In this document: positions 43,999-53,855 of the stretch, piece after piece
How the letters are laid out: every line of letters starts with the position of its first letter
Position numbering within the stretch: the stretch's first letter is position 1
Origin: Methylophilales bacterium
GTDB lineage: Bacteria > Pseudomonadota > Gammaproteobacteria > Burkholderiales > Methylophilaceae
Direction: 5' to 3'
Assembly: GCA_019823025.1 (NCBI GenBank)
Contig: CP081940.1
Coordinates: 62,001 to 126,000 of the forward strand
Length of the DNA: 64,000 bases
Made by a program: the position numbers and the translations under genes
The notes under the pieces: model-generated
What the model was told of the DNA's origin: nothing
The model's input: the letters and a program-made list of their open reading frames with translations, nothing else
Database searches by the model: none

Positions 43999-44034
43999 GC
44001 TTAGTTTAAAAATAAATTAGTTGGTCAAAAAAAA

Positions 44035-45444
44035 ATGAAGAGTATCGTCATAGTTGGCAGACCTAATGTAGGTAAATCGAGTTTATTTAATCGTTTAACG
44101 AAAACTAGGGATGCAATCGTAGCTGATATGCCTGGTCTTACAAGAGATAGGCATTATGGGAAGTTAGAAATTCAAGATAGTCAATTTCTACTAGTTGATA
44201 CAGGTGGGTTTGAGCCAAAGAATAAAGAGGGAATTGTGCAAGAAATGGCTCTTCAAACAAAACAAGCTATTGATGAAAGCGACATTATTGTCTTTATGGT
44301 TGATTCTAGAAAAGGATTGCATCCAACTGATGAACATATTGCTGACATTATAAGAAAGAATGAAAAGCCAAAAATTATTGCGGTAAACAAAGCAGAAGGT
44401 ATTTTAGATGAAAAAGCATTCGTAGATTTTTATTCACTCGGATTTTCAAATTTAATTAGACTGTCTTCAGCTCATGGAGAGGGAATTTCAGCCCTCAAAG
44501 ATTTTTTATTAACGTTTGATGAAAACCGTGAAGAAGAAATTGAGGATGAAAAACATCCAAAAATATCGATAGTTGGTAAACCCAATGTTGGAAAGTCTAC
44601 CCTCATAAATGGCTTACTTGGGGAAGATAGATTTATTGCTTTTGACCAACCTGGAACAACAAGAGATGCAATTTCAACAGAATTTTTTTGGGGGAAAGAT
44701 ACTTATACCTTAACTGATACGGCAGGTATAAGAAAGAAAGGGAAGGTGTTTGAAACGATAGAGAAATTTTCAATTATCAAAACACTTAATGCAATAGAGC
44801 AGTCAAACATTGTAGTTTTACTTATTGATGGAAAGGATGGTCTTTCAGCTCAAGACTTGCATATTCTTGCATTTGTAATCGAAACTGGAAGGTCTTTGGT
44901 TGTAGTTATTAATAAATGGGATTTGTTAGATGACTATGAAAAAGATAAAATAAAAATTCAGATAGATAGAAAACTCTCATTTGTCAATTTTGCTGAGGTG
45001 GTATTTATCTCGGCTATTAATAAAAGAGGCTTTTCAGAAATGATGAGAGCTATCAAAAAAGCATATCAATCATCGCAAAAAAAACTTTCTACGCCACAAA
45101 TTAATTCTGTTCTTGAAAACGCATTAATTTCTCATCCTCCAAAGATTATTAAGGGTATAAGGCCAAAACTGAAATATGCACATCAAGGCGGCTTGAATCC
45201 GCCTCAAATTATTATTCACGGTAATCATTTAAATGAAATAAAAAAAGATTACATTGTCTTCCTGGAGTCTTTTTTTAGAAAATCATTTCAATTAGTTGGT
45301 ACACCAATAAGAGTTTTATTAAAAAATTCTGAAAATCCTTTTGATAAAAAAGATTTAAAACCGAGGAAAACCGGTCTTGTGACAAGAAGAAAAATTAAAA
45401 ACGAATATAGAGAAAAATTGAATAAAAAAAATATTTCTAATTAA
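44035..45444 (+). CDS. der: Ribosome-assembly GTPase Der (EngA)
   Basis: Der has two tandem GTPase domains and a KH-like C-terminal domain and acts in 50S maturation. G1 motifs are GRPNVGKSSL (7-16) and GKPNVGKSTL (around 180-189), with DTGGF/DTAGI G3 and NKAE/NKWD G4 motifs in the two domains. The KH-like domain spans about 355-440, followed by a short basic tail. The 469 residues fit the family. The stop overlaps that of bamD, encoded on the other strand, by 4 bp. Confidence 0.97.
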   Translation: MKSIVIVGRPNVGKSSLFNRLTKTRDAIVADMPGLTRDRHYGKLEIQDSQFLLVDTGGFEPKNKEGIVQEMALQTKQAIDESDIIVFMVDSRKGLHPTDEHIADIIRKNEKPKIIAVNKAEGILDEKAFVDFYSLGFSNLIRLSSAHGEGISALKDFLLTFDENREEEIEDEKHPKISIVGKPNVGKSTLINGLLGEDRFIAFDQPGTTRDAISTEFFWGKDTYTLTDTAGIRKKGKVFETIEKFSIIKTLNAIEQSNIVVLLIDGKDGLSAQDLHILAFVIETGRSLVVVINKWDLLDDYEKDKIKIQIDRKLSFVNFAEVVFISAINKRGFSEMMRAIKKAYQSSQKKLSTPQINSVLENALISHPPKIIKGIRPKLKYAHQGGLNPPQIIIHGNHLNEIKKDYIVFLESFFRKSFQLVGTPIRVLLKNSENPFDKKDLKPRKTGLVTRRKIKNEYREKLNKKNISN

Positions 45445-46247
45445 TCGTAAAGACTATCCCAAATATTCCACCAATCTTTCTTTTTAGCCTGGAGGTCTTT
45501 GGTGTGAAATTGGCTATTAGGATAATTTAATTTAAGTATTTTTTCAGTATCTTTCTGAAGATCATGAATTCCAAGAAACTCATAAGCGCTAATCATAATA
45601 ACTAAAGATTCTTCTTGGTGAATGGTTTGTGGATACTCTTTAAGCACAAACTGTGCTCTATTAAGCGCAGCAATGTAGGCTTTACGTTTCATGTAGTATC
45701 TTGCTACATGAATTTCGTTTTCAGCCATTTTATTCATTAGGTATGTCATTCTGATTATACAATCATCATAGTATTTGCTGTCAGGATATCTCTCTACAAC
45801 AATTTCAAAGGCTTTGAAGCTTTCTTTAAGTGGTGAAACATCACGGTCACTAATGTCTTGAAGGGTGAATTTATCCATTAAGCCTCTATCTACAAATAGA
45901 ACGACTCCTTTTAAATAGAATGCATAGTCAACTGTTGGATGATTAGGGTATAGTCTAATAAATTTATCAAGCATCGCAATAGCCTCAGCATCTTGAGAAA
46001 ATTTATAATATGCATAAGCTAGGTCTAATTTAAACTGTGGAGCAAGCTTTGAATTGGGGTAACGTTGCTCTCCTTTTTCTAGCACTCTAATTGCCGAGGG
46101 CCAGTCACTGCTAGCTGCATAAGCTTCACCTCTGGATAGAATCCACTGAGGTGTTTGACCAGTAGTTTCATCAAATTCAACGGGATCACCAAAAATAAAA
46201 CAACCCGATAAGAGAAAAGTTAGTATTAATGTTGAAATTAATTTCAT
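45441..46247 (-). CDS. bamD: Outer membrane assembly lipoprotein BamD
   Basis: BamD is the essential TPR lipoprotein of the BAM complex. A signal sequence ends in the lipobox LLSGC (C16). Five TPR-like repeats follow (WILSRGEAYAASSDWPSAI, LDLAYAYYKFSQDAEAIAML and onward), and FIRLYPNHPTVDYAFYLKG is a BamD signature. It has 268 residues. It diverges from rluD across only 38 bp, the usual bacterial arrangement of bamD and rluD. Confidence 0.96.
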   Translation of the reverse strand: MKLISTLILTFLLSGCFIFGDPVEFDETTGQTPQWILSRGEAYAASSDWPSAIRVLEKGEQRYPNSKLAPQFKLDLAYAYYKFSQDAEAIAMLDKFIRLYPNHPTVDYAFYLKGVVLFVDRGLMDKFTLQDISDRDVSPLKESFKAFEIVVERYPDSKYYDDCIIRMTYLMNKMAENEIHVARYYMKRKAYIAALNRAQFVLKEYPQTIHQEESLVIMISAYEFLGIHDLQKDTEKILKLNYPNSQFHTKDLQAKKKDWWNIWDSLYD

Positions 46248-46285
46248 AGGTTGATTAATGATAATGATGATGTAAATTATACCTT

Positions 46286-47251
46286 ATGAAACAAGAAAAA
46301 TTAGAGTTAATCATCCCAAAAAAATTAACAGGAAAAAGAATAGACATTGCACTTCAAGAATTGATGGCAGACTATTCAAGAGCAAAGCTCCAAGCTTGGA
46401 TTAAATCAGGATTTATTTTACTTGATAGCAAAAAAATCTCATCAAAAGACATTGTTTTAGGCGGTGAGATAGTCAGCGTCGAAGTTCAACAAGATGAAAA
46501 AATACTGCAATTCGAGCCAGAAAATATTTCACTTAATATCGTCTATGAGGATGAAAATTTATTTGTAATAAATAAAAATCAGAATATGGTTGTTCACCCA
46601 GCAGCTGGAAACTGGAGTGGCACTATATTAAATGCAATCTTGTTTCATTTTCCTAAGAATAAATCTTTACCTAGATGTGGAATTGTTCATCGTCTTGATA
46701 AGGATACAACAGGTTTAATGGTGGTTGCAAAAGATGAAGTAACCCAATCAAATCTCATTAAACAATTGCAGTCAAAAAAAGTATTTAGGGAATATAGGGC
46801 AATTGTCTGGGGTCAGGTGCTTGTAAATAAGTCAATTGATCTTCCGATAGGGCGACACCCATCAGTTAGAACAAAAATGGCCATAAATAAAAATAATGGA
46901 AAGAATGCTGTTACCCATTATGAAGTTCTTGAACGGTTCATAATGCATAGTTATTTGAGGTGCAAGCTTGAGACTGGAAGAACACATCAAATAAGAGTTC
47001 ATATGAATCACAATACATCTCCTATTGTTGGAGACCAGACTTATGGGCTCAAGAAAATCATCCCTACAAAAGAAATATCATTAGCATTGAAGGATGCGAC
47101 TATTAACTTTCCCAGACAGGCACTTCATTCAAGTTCATTGGGCTTGATTCATCCAAAGACTAAAGAGAATATGCGTTGGGATATCGATCTCCCTGAAGAT
47201 ATGAAAACACTTCTTGATCTAATAAGGCATGAAAGCTCAATTTCTAACTAA
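46286..47251 (+). CDS. rluD: 23S rRNA pseudouridine synthase RluD
   Basis: RluD makes pseudouridines 1911, 1915 and 1917 in helix 69. The 321-residue protein has an N-terminal S4 domain (ALQELMADYSRAKLQAWIKSG) and the RluA-type catalytic domain with GIVHRLDKDTTGLMVVAK, the catalytic aspartate being that of HRLDKDT. RTHQIRVHM and HSSSLGLIHP complete the active-site signatures. The stop shares its last base with the pgeF start. Confidence 0.96.
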   Translation: MKQEKLELIIPKKLTGKRIDIALQELMADYSRAKLQAWIKSGFILLDSKKISSKDIVLGGEIVSVEVQQDEKILQFEPENISLNIVYEDENLFVINKNQNMVVHPAAGNWSGTILNAILFHFPKNKSLPRCGIVHRLDKDTTGLMVVAKDEVTQSNLIKQLQSKKVFREYRAIVWGQVLVNKSIDLPIGRHPSVRTKMAINKNNGKNAVTHYEVLERFIMHSYLRCKLETGRTHQIRVHMNHNTSPIVGDQTYGLKKIIPTKEISLALKDATINFPRQALHSSSLGLIHPKTKENMRWDIDLPEDMKTLLDLIRHESSISN

Positions 47252-47958
47252 TGCTTAATACTATAGATAACATAAATGTATTTGAGCCCGAATGGGATGT
47301 CCCCAAAAATATTTTCGCCTTACAAACAATAAGAAATTCTGACTCCGGTAAGGAGCCCTTAAAAAAAAATAAAACAAAACCATTAACTAATTTTGGTCTT
47401 GAATTTATTAATAAAAAGGCAATACGGTTAAATCAATCACATAGCAATATTCCTATTGAGTTACCATCTGATGAACGAGATGCTGATGCTTCATACACAA
47501 CACAGAACAAAGTGATCTGCTCAATAAGAACAGCTGACTGTATGCCCTTATTGGTTACAGATGAAGAGGGAAGTTTTGTTGCTGCTATTCACGCAGGCTG
47601 GCGAGGACTGACATCTGGAATTATTGAAAATACCTTAAAAAAAATTAATGTAAAAGGCAAATTTATAGTTTGGATTGGTCCGCATATTAGCCAAGATTTT
47701 TTTGAGGTAGGTGCTGAAGTAAGAAATATTTTTTTGGAAAATGACCCATTTTCCGCAGAGGCATTTAAAAATGGAGCTAACGGGAAATATTTTCTTTCTA
47801 TGCTCAAAGTAGCTGAGCTTAAGTTATTTTACTTAGGTGTAGAAAAAATATACATTACGAAAAATTTTTGCACTTACAAAAATGCTAATAATTATTACTC
47901 ATATCGCAGAGATGCTTCCAAAGAGAGGATGACCTCCTTAGCATGGATAGAAGAATAA
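47251..47958 (+). CDS. pgeF: Purine nucleoside phosphorylase-like multicopper-oxidase-fold protein (YfiH/PgeF)
   Basis: This protein of the YfiH/LACC1 family has 235 residues. The zinc/active-site signatures are TADCMPLL (Asp-Cys), AIHAGWRGL (His) and the C-terminal YKNANNYYSYRRDASKERM. Family members act as purine nucleoside phosphorylase/adenosine deaminase (LACC1) or as a peptidoglycan-editing factor in E. coli (PgeF). Placement directly after rluD is the conserved arrangement. Exact activity here is unknown. Confidence 0.93.
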   Translation: MLNTIDNINVFEPEWDVPKNIFALQTIRNSDSGKEPLKKNKTKPLTNFGLEFINKKAIRLNQSHSNIPIELPSDERDADASYTTQNKVICSIRTADCMPLLVTDEEGSFVAAIHAGWRGLTSGIIENTLKKINVKGKFIVWIGPHISQDFFEVGAEVRNIFLENDPFSAEAFKNGANGKYFLSMLKVAELKLFYLGVEKIYITKNFCTYKNANNYYSYRRDASKERMTSLAWIEE

Positions 47959-48016
47959 TTTTATTTCATCTTACCTAACTTCAAACTATAATAGATTACT
48001 TTTTTATGGATAAACA

Positions 48017-48793
48017 ATGGCTTTATACTGGATCATAGCTGTTTCATTCGCTGGAGGATTAATGAGCCTCCTACTTGCAAGTATCATTTTTAAGAATGCT
48101 AATGTTGCTTTAGCAAACAATTTAGTGAGTTTAGCTGTAGGGACTCTATTAGCTGCCTCATTTCTTGAAATAATTCCTCATGCAATGGAGGCTTCAAATA
48201 ATAATTTCCATGATATTAGTTTTACGGTATTGATTGGAATTTTGATACTTTTTATTCTTGAGAAGTTAATGATATGGCGTCATTGCCATGGTTCTCACTG
48301 TCACAAACATACAGAATGCGACTCACAATCAAAGCAAAGTAAACCCAGTGGGAATAGCGGTATTATTGTGATTGGTGATTTATTTCATAACTTTGTTGAT
48401 GGTATATTAATTGCGAGTGCATTTTTGGTTGATATTAAACTTGGTTTGATTACTGCGCTTTCAATGCTACTTCATTGTTTACCGCAAGAAATGAGCATAT
48501 TTTCAGTGCTTTTACATCAGGGTGTATCAAAGTTTAGGGCGTATATGTGGAACATTGCATCGAGTTTTGCCACACTATTGGGTGGGCTTTTATCTTTTTA
48601 TATTTTAAGTATTATGGAGAACCTCGTTCCTTATGTTTTAGCAATAGCTGCGTCAAGCATGATATATGTTGCAATATCTGATCTTATTCCAGATCTTCAT
48701 GAGAAAACTGATACAAAAGACTCTCTTAAGCAAATATCATTTATTTTGATTGGAGTGGCTATCATCTATTTTCTTCATGATTCAATTCATTAA
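48017..48793 (+). CDS. ZIP-family divalent metal transporter
   Basis: This 258-residue membrane protein has about eight spans. The metal-binding pair of helices has DLFHNFVDGILIASAF (TM4) and LHCLPQEMSIFSVLLHQG (TM5), the latter a variant of the ZIP H-x-x-P-H-E motif with Gln for the second His. A histidine/cysteine-rich cytoplasmic loop (RHCHGSHCHKHTECDS, around 93-108) probably binds zinc. The group is GufA/ZIPB-like, likely importing zinc or iron(II). Confidence 0.9.
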   Translation: MALYWIIAVSFAGGLMSLLLASIIFKNANVALANNLVSLAVGTLLAASFLEIIPHAMEASNNNFHDISFTVLIGILILFILEKLMIWRHCHGSHCHKHTECDSQSKQSKPSGNSGIIVIGDLFHNFVDGILIASAFLVDIKLGLITALSMLLHCLPQEMSIFSVLLHQGVSKFRAYMWNIASSFATLLGGLLSFYILSIMENLVPYVLAIAASSMIYVAISDLIPDLHEKTDTKDSLKQISFILIGVAIIYFLHDSIH

Positions 48794-48808
48794 AATAAGG
48801 ATTATTTT

Positions 48809-50200
48809 ATGAAGGTAGTCACTAGATTTGCTCCAAGTCCAACAGGGTACCTTCATGTTGGAGGTGTCAGGACGGCACTATTTTCATATGCTTTCGCGAA
48901 AAAAAATAAGGGCGATTTTTTATTAAGAATTGAGGATACAGATATTGAGAGATCTTCTGAAGATGCTATCAATGCCATATTAAACGGCATGAAATGGTTA
49001 GGGCTTGAGCATGATAAAACAATACAATATCAAACAAAACGCTTAGATTTATATAAAAAATATATTAACACCATGATTAAAAGTGGGGACGCATACTATT
49101 GTTATGCCTCCAAAGAAGAGCTTGATAATCTGAGAGATGACCAAATAAAAAAAGGTGATAAGCCACGTTACGACGGTCGTTGGAGACCGGAGAATGGTAA
49201 AGCCTTACCTCAACCTCCTAAAGATATTTCTCCAACAGTAAGATTTAAAAATCCTAAAACAGGAATTGTTAAATGGGTTGATTTAGTTAAAGGTGAAATC
49301 AAGATAAATAATGAGGAGTTAGATGACTTTATCATTGCTAGGTCAGACGGAACACCAACTTATAATTTTTGTGTAGTTATTGATGACTGGGATATGGAAA
49401 TATCACATGTAATCAGGGGAGACGACCATATTAATAACACTCCGAGACAGATTAATTTGCTTAATTCTTTAAAAGCTCCAATTCCAAATTACGCTCACCT
49501 ATCAATGATTCATGGGCCAGATGGCCAAAAACTCTCAAAAAGACATGGGTCGGTTAACGTTATGCAGTATAGGGAAGATGGTTATCTACCCGAATCCTTA
49601 AATAATTATCTTGCTAGACTGGGTTGGTCACATGGTGACGATGAAAAATTTTCTATGGAAAGCTTCTGTGAATGGTTTGATTTTGAGCATGTCACATCAT
49701 CATCTGCTCAATTTGATAGGGCAAAGCTGGATTGGCTGAATGGTGAGTATATTAAAGAATACGACATAGACAAGTTAACAGAAATGGCCGCTTTAAAGCT
49801 TAATGAAATTAATTGCTCAACTAACAATATCGAAATTATCCGCAATGCCCTTAATTTATACAAGGACAGAGAAACGAATCTTAATTCACTTTTTAAAAAT
49901 ATTGTTTATTTTTTTAAAAAACCGGATCGGGATGTTGAATTGGAGGCAAAGTATATAAATGAAGTAAGTAAAAAAAGTATTAAAGCATTAGTTGATAGCC
50001 TTGAACGCATAAAGTGGCAAGAGGAGGACATTAATCAATGTATTAAAGATTTTGTAAAAAACAATGGGTTAAAGTTTCCTGAAATTGCAATGCCACTCCG
50101 AGTGAGGTTAGCAGGAAATCTTAATACACCTAACATTGGGAGTATAATATTTGTCTTAGGTCTTGACGAGTTAAAAGTTAGGGTCAGCGACTGCCTTTAA
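48809..50200 (+). CDS. gltX: Glutamyl-tRNA synthetase
   Basis: This class I synthetase has 463 residues. The HIGH-type motif is HVGG in [19 protein letters not shown] (9-27) and the KMSKS-type motif is KLSKRHG (around 240). [10 protein letters not shown] and the C-terminal anticodon-binding helical domain (330-463) are in place. It is discriminating GluRS-like in length. Confidence 0.97.
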   Translation: MKVVTRFAPSPTGYLHVGGVRTALFSYAFAKKNKGDFLLRIEDTDIERSSEDAINAILNGMKWLGLEHDKTIQYQTKRLDLYKKYINTMIKSGDAYYCYASKEELDNLRDDQIKKGDKPRYDGRWRPENGKALPQPPKDISPTVRFKNPKTGIVKWVDLVKGEIKINNEELDDFIIARSDGTPTYNFCVVIDDWDMEISHVIRGDDHINNTPRQINLLNSLKAPIPNYAHLSMIHGPDGQKLSKRHGSVNVMQYREDGYLPESLNNYLARLGWSHGDDEKFSMESFCEWFDFEHVTSSSAQFDRAKLDWLNGEYIKEYDIDKLTEMAALKLNEINCSTNNIEIIRNALNLYKDRETNLNSLFKNIVYFFKKPDRDVELEAKYINEVSKKSIKALVDSLERIKWQEEDINQCIKDFVKNNGLKFPEIAMPLRVRLAGNLNTPNIGSIIFVLGLDELKVRVSDCL

Positions 50201-50222
50201 ATTCTATAAAGAAAATATTAAT

Positions 50223-50432
50223 ATGCATTTACAGGACAATTTTTTAAACAAAGTGATAGAAGAAAATATTTCTGTCTCAATATATTTGTTAAATGGAATA
50301 AAATTGCAAGGAAATATCCACTCGTTTGATCAATCTGTCATTGTGTTAAACGGCCAAGCCCCACAGCTTATCTACAAACATTCTATTTCAACTATTGTTC
50401 CATCCAAGAAAGTGAGCATAACTCAATCATAG
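50223..50432 (+). CDS. hfq: RNA chaperone Hfq
   Basis: Hfq is the hexameric Sm-like RNA chaperone for small-RNA regulation. The 69-residue protein has the Sm1 strands ([24 protein letters not shown] region) and the Sm2 motif [12 protein letters not shown] (around 51-62), with the Tyr-Lys-His of the proximal poly-U pocket. The C-terminal tail is almost absent. It opens the conserved hfq-hflX-hflK-hflC set and lies 2 bp before hflX. Confidence 0.95.
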   Translation: MHLQDNFLNKVIEENISVSIYLLNGIKLQGNIHSFDQSVIVLNGQAPQLIYKHSISTIVPSKKVSITQS

Positions 50433-50434
50433 AA

Positions 50435-51556
50435 ATGTTTGAAAGACCCAAGAATGGTGAAAGTGCGATATTAGTTAGTCTTAATATTGACGATATTGAT
50501 CATAAAGAAAATACGAGTGAATTTAAACTCCTTGCCTCCAGTGCGGGTTTTAAAGTTGCTGAATTAATTGAGAGTCAAAGAAAGTTCCCTGATGCTAAAT
50601 TTTTCATCGGTTCAGGAAAATTAAAAGAATTACAACAAATCAAGACTTTAGAAAACATAAAAACAATCATCTTCAACCATGAACTTACTCCCTCACAGGA
50701 GAGAAATATTGAAAAAGCGACTTCTATGCGAGTTTATGATCGAACAGCCTTGATTTTATTTATATTTGCAATGAGAGCAAAAAGTCATGAGGGCAAAATG
50801 CAAGTAGAGTTAGCTCATCTAAACCATCTGTCATCAAGGTTAACAAAAGGTTGGAGTCACCTAGAAAGGCAAAAAGGAGGCATAGGAGTGCGGGGGGGTC
50901 CTGGCGAAAAGCAAATCGAACTTGACCGAAGAATGCTTGGGCAGAGAATTAAGCAGCTTAAAATTAAATTAACAAAACTTGAAAAACAAAGAGCAAATCA
51001 ACGAAATGCTCGAAGAAGGTCAAAAGTATTTACTATTGCGATTGTTGGTTACACCAATGCCGGTAAGTCCACTTTGTTCAATAAACTAACGAGTGAGAAA
51101 ATATTGGCTGAAAACAAGTTATTTGCAACACTTGACACCACCTCACGTAAATTATTTATTGAGCATGGGCATGATCTTGTTATTTCGGATACGGTAGGAT
51201 TTATCAAAAAATTACCGACGACACTCATTGAAGCATTCAAGTCAACATTGGAAGAGTCATCAGATGCAGACTTACTTTTGCACATTGTTGATATAAGTAA
51301 CGCAAATAAGGCTGAACAAATTGTTCAAGTAGATAAAATCTTGAACGAGATTGGTGCAAACAATATTCAACAGATACTAGTATTAAATCAAATAGACAAA
51401 ATAAAGCTTAACGCTGGATATGATAGAGATGAGTATGGTAAAATCAACCGGGTTCAGTTGTCAGCTATTAACGGTGATGGAATTGAATTTTTAAAGAAAG
51501 CCATTGTCGAAAGAAGTCTAGATTTTATCAATCAAAGAAATGGAAAATATGCTTAA
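50435..51556 (+). CDS. hflX: Ribosome-associated GTPase HflX
   Basis: HflX splits stalled or heat-damaged ribosomes. The 373-residue protein has the N-terminal HflX domain, the glycine-rich linker GGIGVRGGPGEKQIELDRR, and a G domain with GYTNAGKSTLFN (G1, around 206-217), DTVGFI (G3) and NQID (G4). It overlaps hflK by 17 bp. Confidence 0.96.
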   Translation: MFERPKNGESAILVSLNIDDIDHKENTSEFKLLASSAGFKVAELIESQRKFPDAKFFIGSGKLKELQQIKTLENIKTIIFNHELTPSQERNIEKATSMRVYDRTALILFIFAMRAKSHEGKMQVELAHLNHLSSRLTKGWSHLERQKGGIGVRGGPGEKQIELDRRMLGQRIKQLKIKLTKLEKQRANQRNARRRSKVFTIAIVGYTNAGKSTLFNKLTSEKILAENKLFATLDTTSRKLFIEHGHDLVISDTVGFIKKLPTTLIEAFKSTLEESSDADLLLHIVDISNANKAEQIVQVDKILNEIGANNIQQILVLNQIDKIKLNAGYDRDEYGKINRVQLSAINGDGIEFLKKAIVERSLDFINQRNGKYA

Positions 51557-52790
51557 ATTATTCGGATTTGTTGGAAACAAAATTTCAAATGTAATTAGAA
51601 ACGCTAATAATGATGGTCCGCCAGATTTAGACGAATTAGTGAAGGATCTAAAGTCTAAGGTTAACAACGTTTTTAAACTAAAACCCAAAAATACAAGCAA
51701 TGGTAATGGCTCTCAACCTCCATCAAATAACTCTGGGGATTCAGGAATTATAAAACCCCTACCAATAATCATTGTCATCTTTCTTGTGTGGTTGGCAACT
51801 GGGTTTTATATCGTAGACCAAGGCTCCAGGGGCATTGTCCTAACATTTGGTAAAAATACAGGAATCACTCAACCCGGACCAAGATGGCATATTCCCTATC
51901 CAATTGAAACTGTTGAAATTGTCAATCAAGAGCAAGTTAGAACTATTGAGGTAGGCTACCGCTCACTTGGTGAGGGAGCAACTCAACAACTGAAAGAATC
52001 TTTAATGCTAACGGGTGATGAAAACATTATCGATCTTCAATTTGCAGTCCAATACAATTTAAAGTCAGTCGAGGATTTTCTTTTTAATAATCGTTCAGTT
52101 GAGAGCTCCGTGAGAGGAGCAGCTGAAACAGCAATCAGAGAGGTTGTCGGAAAGAGTGATATGGATTTTGTTTTATACGAGGGCAGGGAAGAGATTGCAA
52201 TAAAAACAAAATCATTGATGCAGTCAATTCTTGATCTATACCAAACAGGCATTAATATTACGAGTGTGACAATGCAGAATGCACAGCCACCGCAACAAGT
52301 TCAAGCGGCATTTGATGATGCAGTTAAGGCAAAACAAGATCTTGAAAGACAAAAGAATGAAGGTCAAGCATATGCTAACGATATAGTTCCAAAAGCAAGA
52401 GGTACCGCTTCAAGACTAACAGCCGAAGCTAATGGATATAAAATATCAATTGAAAACGAGGCATTAGGTAACGCTAGCCGTTTTGATCAGATTTTAGCTG
52501 AATACATAAGAGCGCCTGAGGTAACTAAAAAAAGGTTATTTTTAGAAACTCAAGAGCAAATCATGTCAACAGTAAGTAAAATTATTATCGATCAAAAAGG
52601 TTCAAACAGCCTTATATATCTTCCGCTTGATAAAATTATTCAGAATTCAAGCAAAAATAACAATGAAGCTCTCGATCCAAGTCAGGCATCAAGCCAAACA
52701 GACCCTGATATATCTGCATCAGATGTCATTAATTCATTAACAGATCGTTCTAGAGGAGCATTTAGAGCGCGTGAAAGGGATATAAGGTAA
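51540..52790 (+). CDS. hflK: Membrane protease-modulator HflK (SPFH family)
   Basis: HflK and HflC form a large periplasmic complex that modulates FtsH. The 416-residue protein has a Gly/Asn-rich cytoplasmic N-terminus, one membrane span near 75-95 (PIIIVIFLVWLATGFYIVDQ), and the SPFH domain with FGKNTGITQPGPRWHIPYPIE. Coiled-coil and Gln-rich regions follow (AFDDAVKAKQDLERQKNEGQ). The C-terminus (DRSRGAFRARERDIR) is the basic tail common in Betaproteobacteria. Confidence 0.96.
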   Translation: MENMLKLFGFVGNKISNVIRNANNDGPPDLDELVKDLKSKVNNVFKLKPKNTSNGNGSQPPSNNSGDSGIIKPLPIIIVIFLVWLATGFYIVDQGSRGIVLTFGKNTGITQPGPRWHIPYPIETVEIVNQEQVRTIEVGYRSLGEGATQQLKESLMLTGDENIIDLQFAVQYNLKSVEDFLFNNRSVESSVRGAAETAIREVVGKSDMDFVLYEGREEIAIKTKSLMQSILDLYQTGINITSVTMQNAQPPQQVQAAFDDAVKAKQDLERQKNEGQAYANDIVPKARGTASRLTAEANGYKISIENEALGNASRFDQILAEYIRAPEVTKKRLFLETQEQIMSTVSKIIIDQKGSNSLIYLPLDKIIQNSSKNNNEALDPSQASSQTDPDISASDVINSLTDRSRGAFRARERDIR

Positions 52791-52795
52791 ATATT

Positions 52796-53665
52796 ATGGG
52801 AAAATTATCAAGAGTACTCGTATCAATCATCGTTCTACTAATTTTACTCAGCCTATCGACGTTCACCGTTGATCAAAGAGAGTTTGCGTTAGTTTTTAGA
52901 TTAGGTGAGATTGTCTCTGTTAAAAAAGAGCCTGGCCTCTACTTTAAAACACCAATAGTTGAGAATGTTAAGTTCTTTGACAAAAGGATATTAACCTATG
53001 AATCAGAGCAGCCAGATAGGTTTATAACGAGTGAGAAGAAGAATGTACTGGTAGATTCATATATTAAATGGAGAATCATTGATCCGTCTAAATATTACGT
53101 TTCAGTTAATGGCGATGAAAGACAAGCTGAGCGAAGAATCACTCAAACAGTCAATGATGGACTTCGAGCTGAATTTGGTAAAAGGACAATACAAGAGGTT
53201 GTATCTGGTCAAAGGTCAGAGATTATGGGTATCTTGCAAGAAAGAGCAGACAGTGAGTCAAGACTCATAGGTGTTGAGATTTTAGATGTAAGATTAAGAA
53301 GGGTAGATCTGCCTGAAGAAGTCAGCCAGTCTGTATACCAGAGGATGAATGCTGAAAGGAAATCTGTTGCGAACGAACTAAGGTCTCAAGGTTTTGCTGA
53401 TTCAGAGAAAATCAGAGCTGTTGCCGAGAAAGAAAGAGATATTATTATTACAGAGGCTTATAAAGACGCTCAAAAAATTAAGGGTGAGGGTGACGCGAGT
53501 GCATCTAGAATCTATGCTGAAGCTTTCTCAAAAAACCAGGATTTCTATGATTTCTTTAGAAGCCTTGAGGCTTACAGAAAAAGCTTTAAAGGAAAGGATG
53601 ATATTTTAGTTCTCGATCCTAACTCTGACTTTTTCAAATTCCTAAAAAGCCCTGATAGCAAGTAA
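52796..53665 (+). CDS. hflC: Membrane protease-modulator HflC (SPFH family)
   Basis: HflC is the partner of HflK. The 289-residue protein has an N-terminal signal anchor (VLVSIIVLLILLSLSTFTV), the SPFH signature FALVFRLGEIVSVKKEPGLYFKTP, and a coiled-coil with SQGFADSEKIRAVAEKERD. It lies 5 bp after hflK. Confidence 0.96.
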   Translation: MGKLSRVLVSIIVLLILLSLSTFTVDQREFALVFRLGEIVSVKKEPGLYFKTPIVENVKFFDKRILTYESEQPDRFITSEKKNVLVDSYIKWRIIDPSKYYVSVNGDERQAERRITQTVNDGLRAEFGKRTIQEVVSGQRSEIMGILQERADSESRLIGVEILDVRLRRVDLPEEVSQSVYQRMNAERKSVANELRSQGFADSEKIRAVAEKERDIIITEAYKDAQKIKGEGDASASRIYAEAFSKNQDFYDFFRSLEAYRKSFKGKDDILVLDPNSDFFKFLKSPDSK

Positions 53666-53854
53666 TTGAGTGAGTCTATTGTTCTGGCAATTGGTCTTGT
53701 TTTAGTTATCGAGGGCTTGTTCCCACTCTTTTTTACACAAATTTGGAAAGACGCGTTTATTAGAATAACAAATCAAAAAAATGGTCAAATAAAGTTCTAT
53801 GGACTTTTATCAGTGATTATTGGCATAATGATTATATTTATTGGAACCAACTAA
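53666..53854 (+). CDS. DUF2065 small membrane protein
   Basis: This 62-residue protein has two hydrophobic helices (SIVLAIGLVLVIEGLFPLFF and GLLSVIIGIMIIFIG) joined by a polar loop. It matches DUF2065, a small family found between hflC and hisZ/purA in Proteobacteria. Function unknown; an FtsH/HflKC link is suggested only by position. The start is TTG immediately after the hflC stop, with no other start available. Confidence 0.88.
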   Translation: MSESIVLAIGLVLVIEGLFPLFFTQIWKDAFIRITNQKNGQIKFYGLLSVIIGIMIIFIGTN

Positions 53855-53855
53855 A

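Noticed and set aside
53666..53854. Possibility that the DUF2065 frame is spurious because it starts with TTG
   Set aside because: Two-helix pattern and hflC-DUF2065-hisZ position match the known family, so it was kept as a gene.
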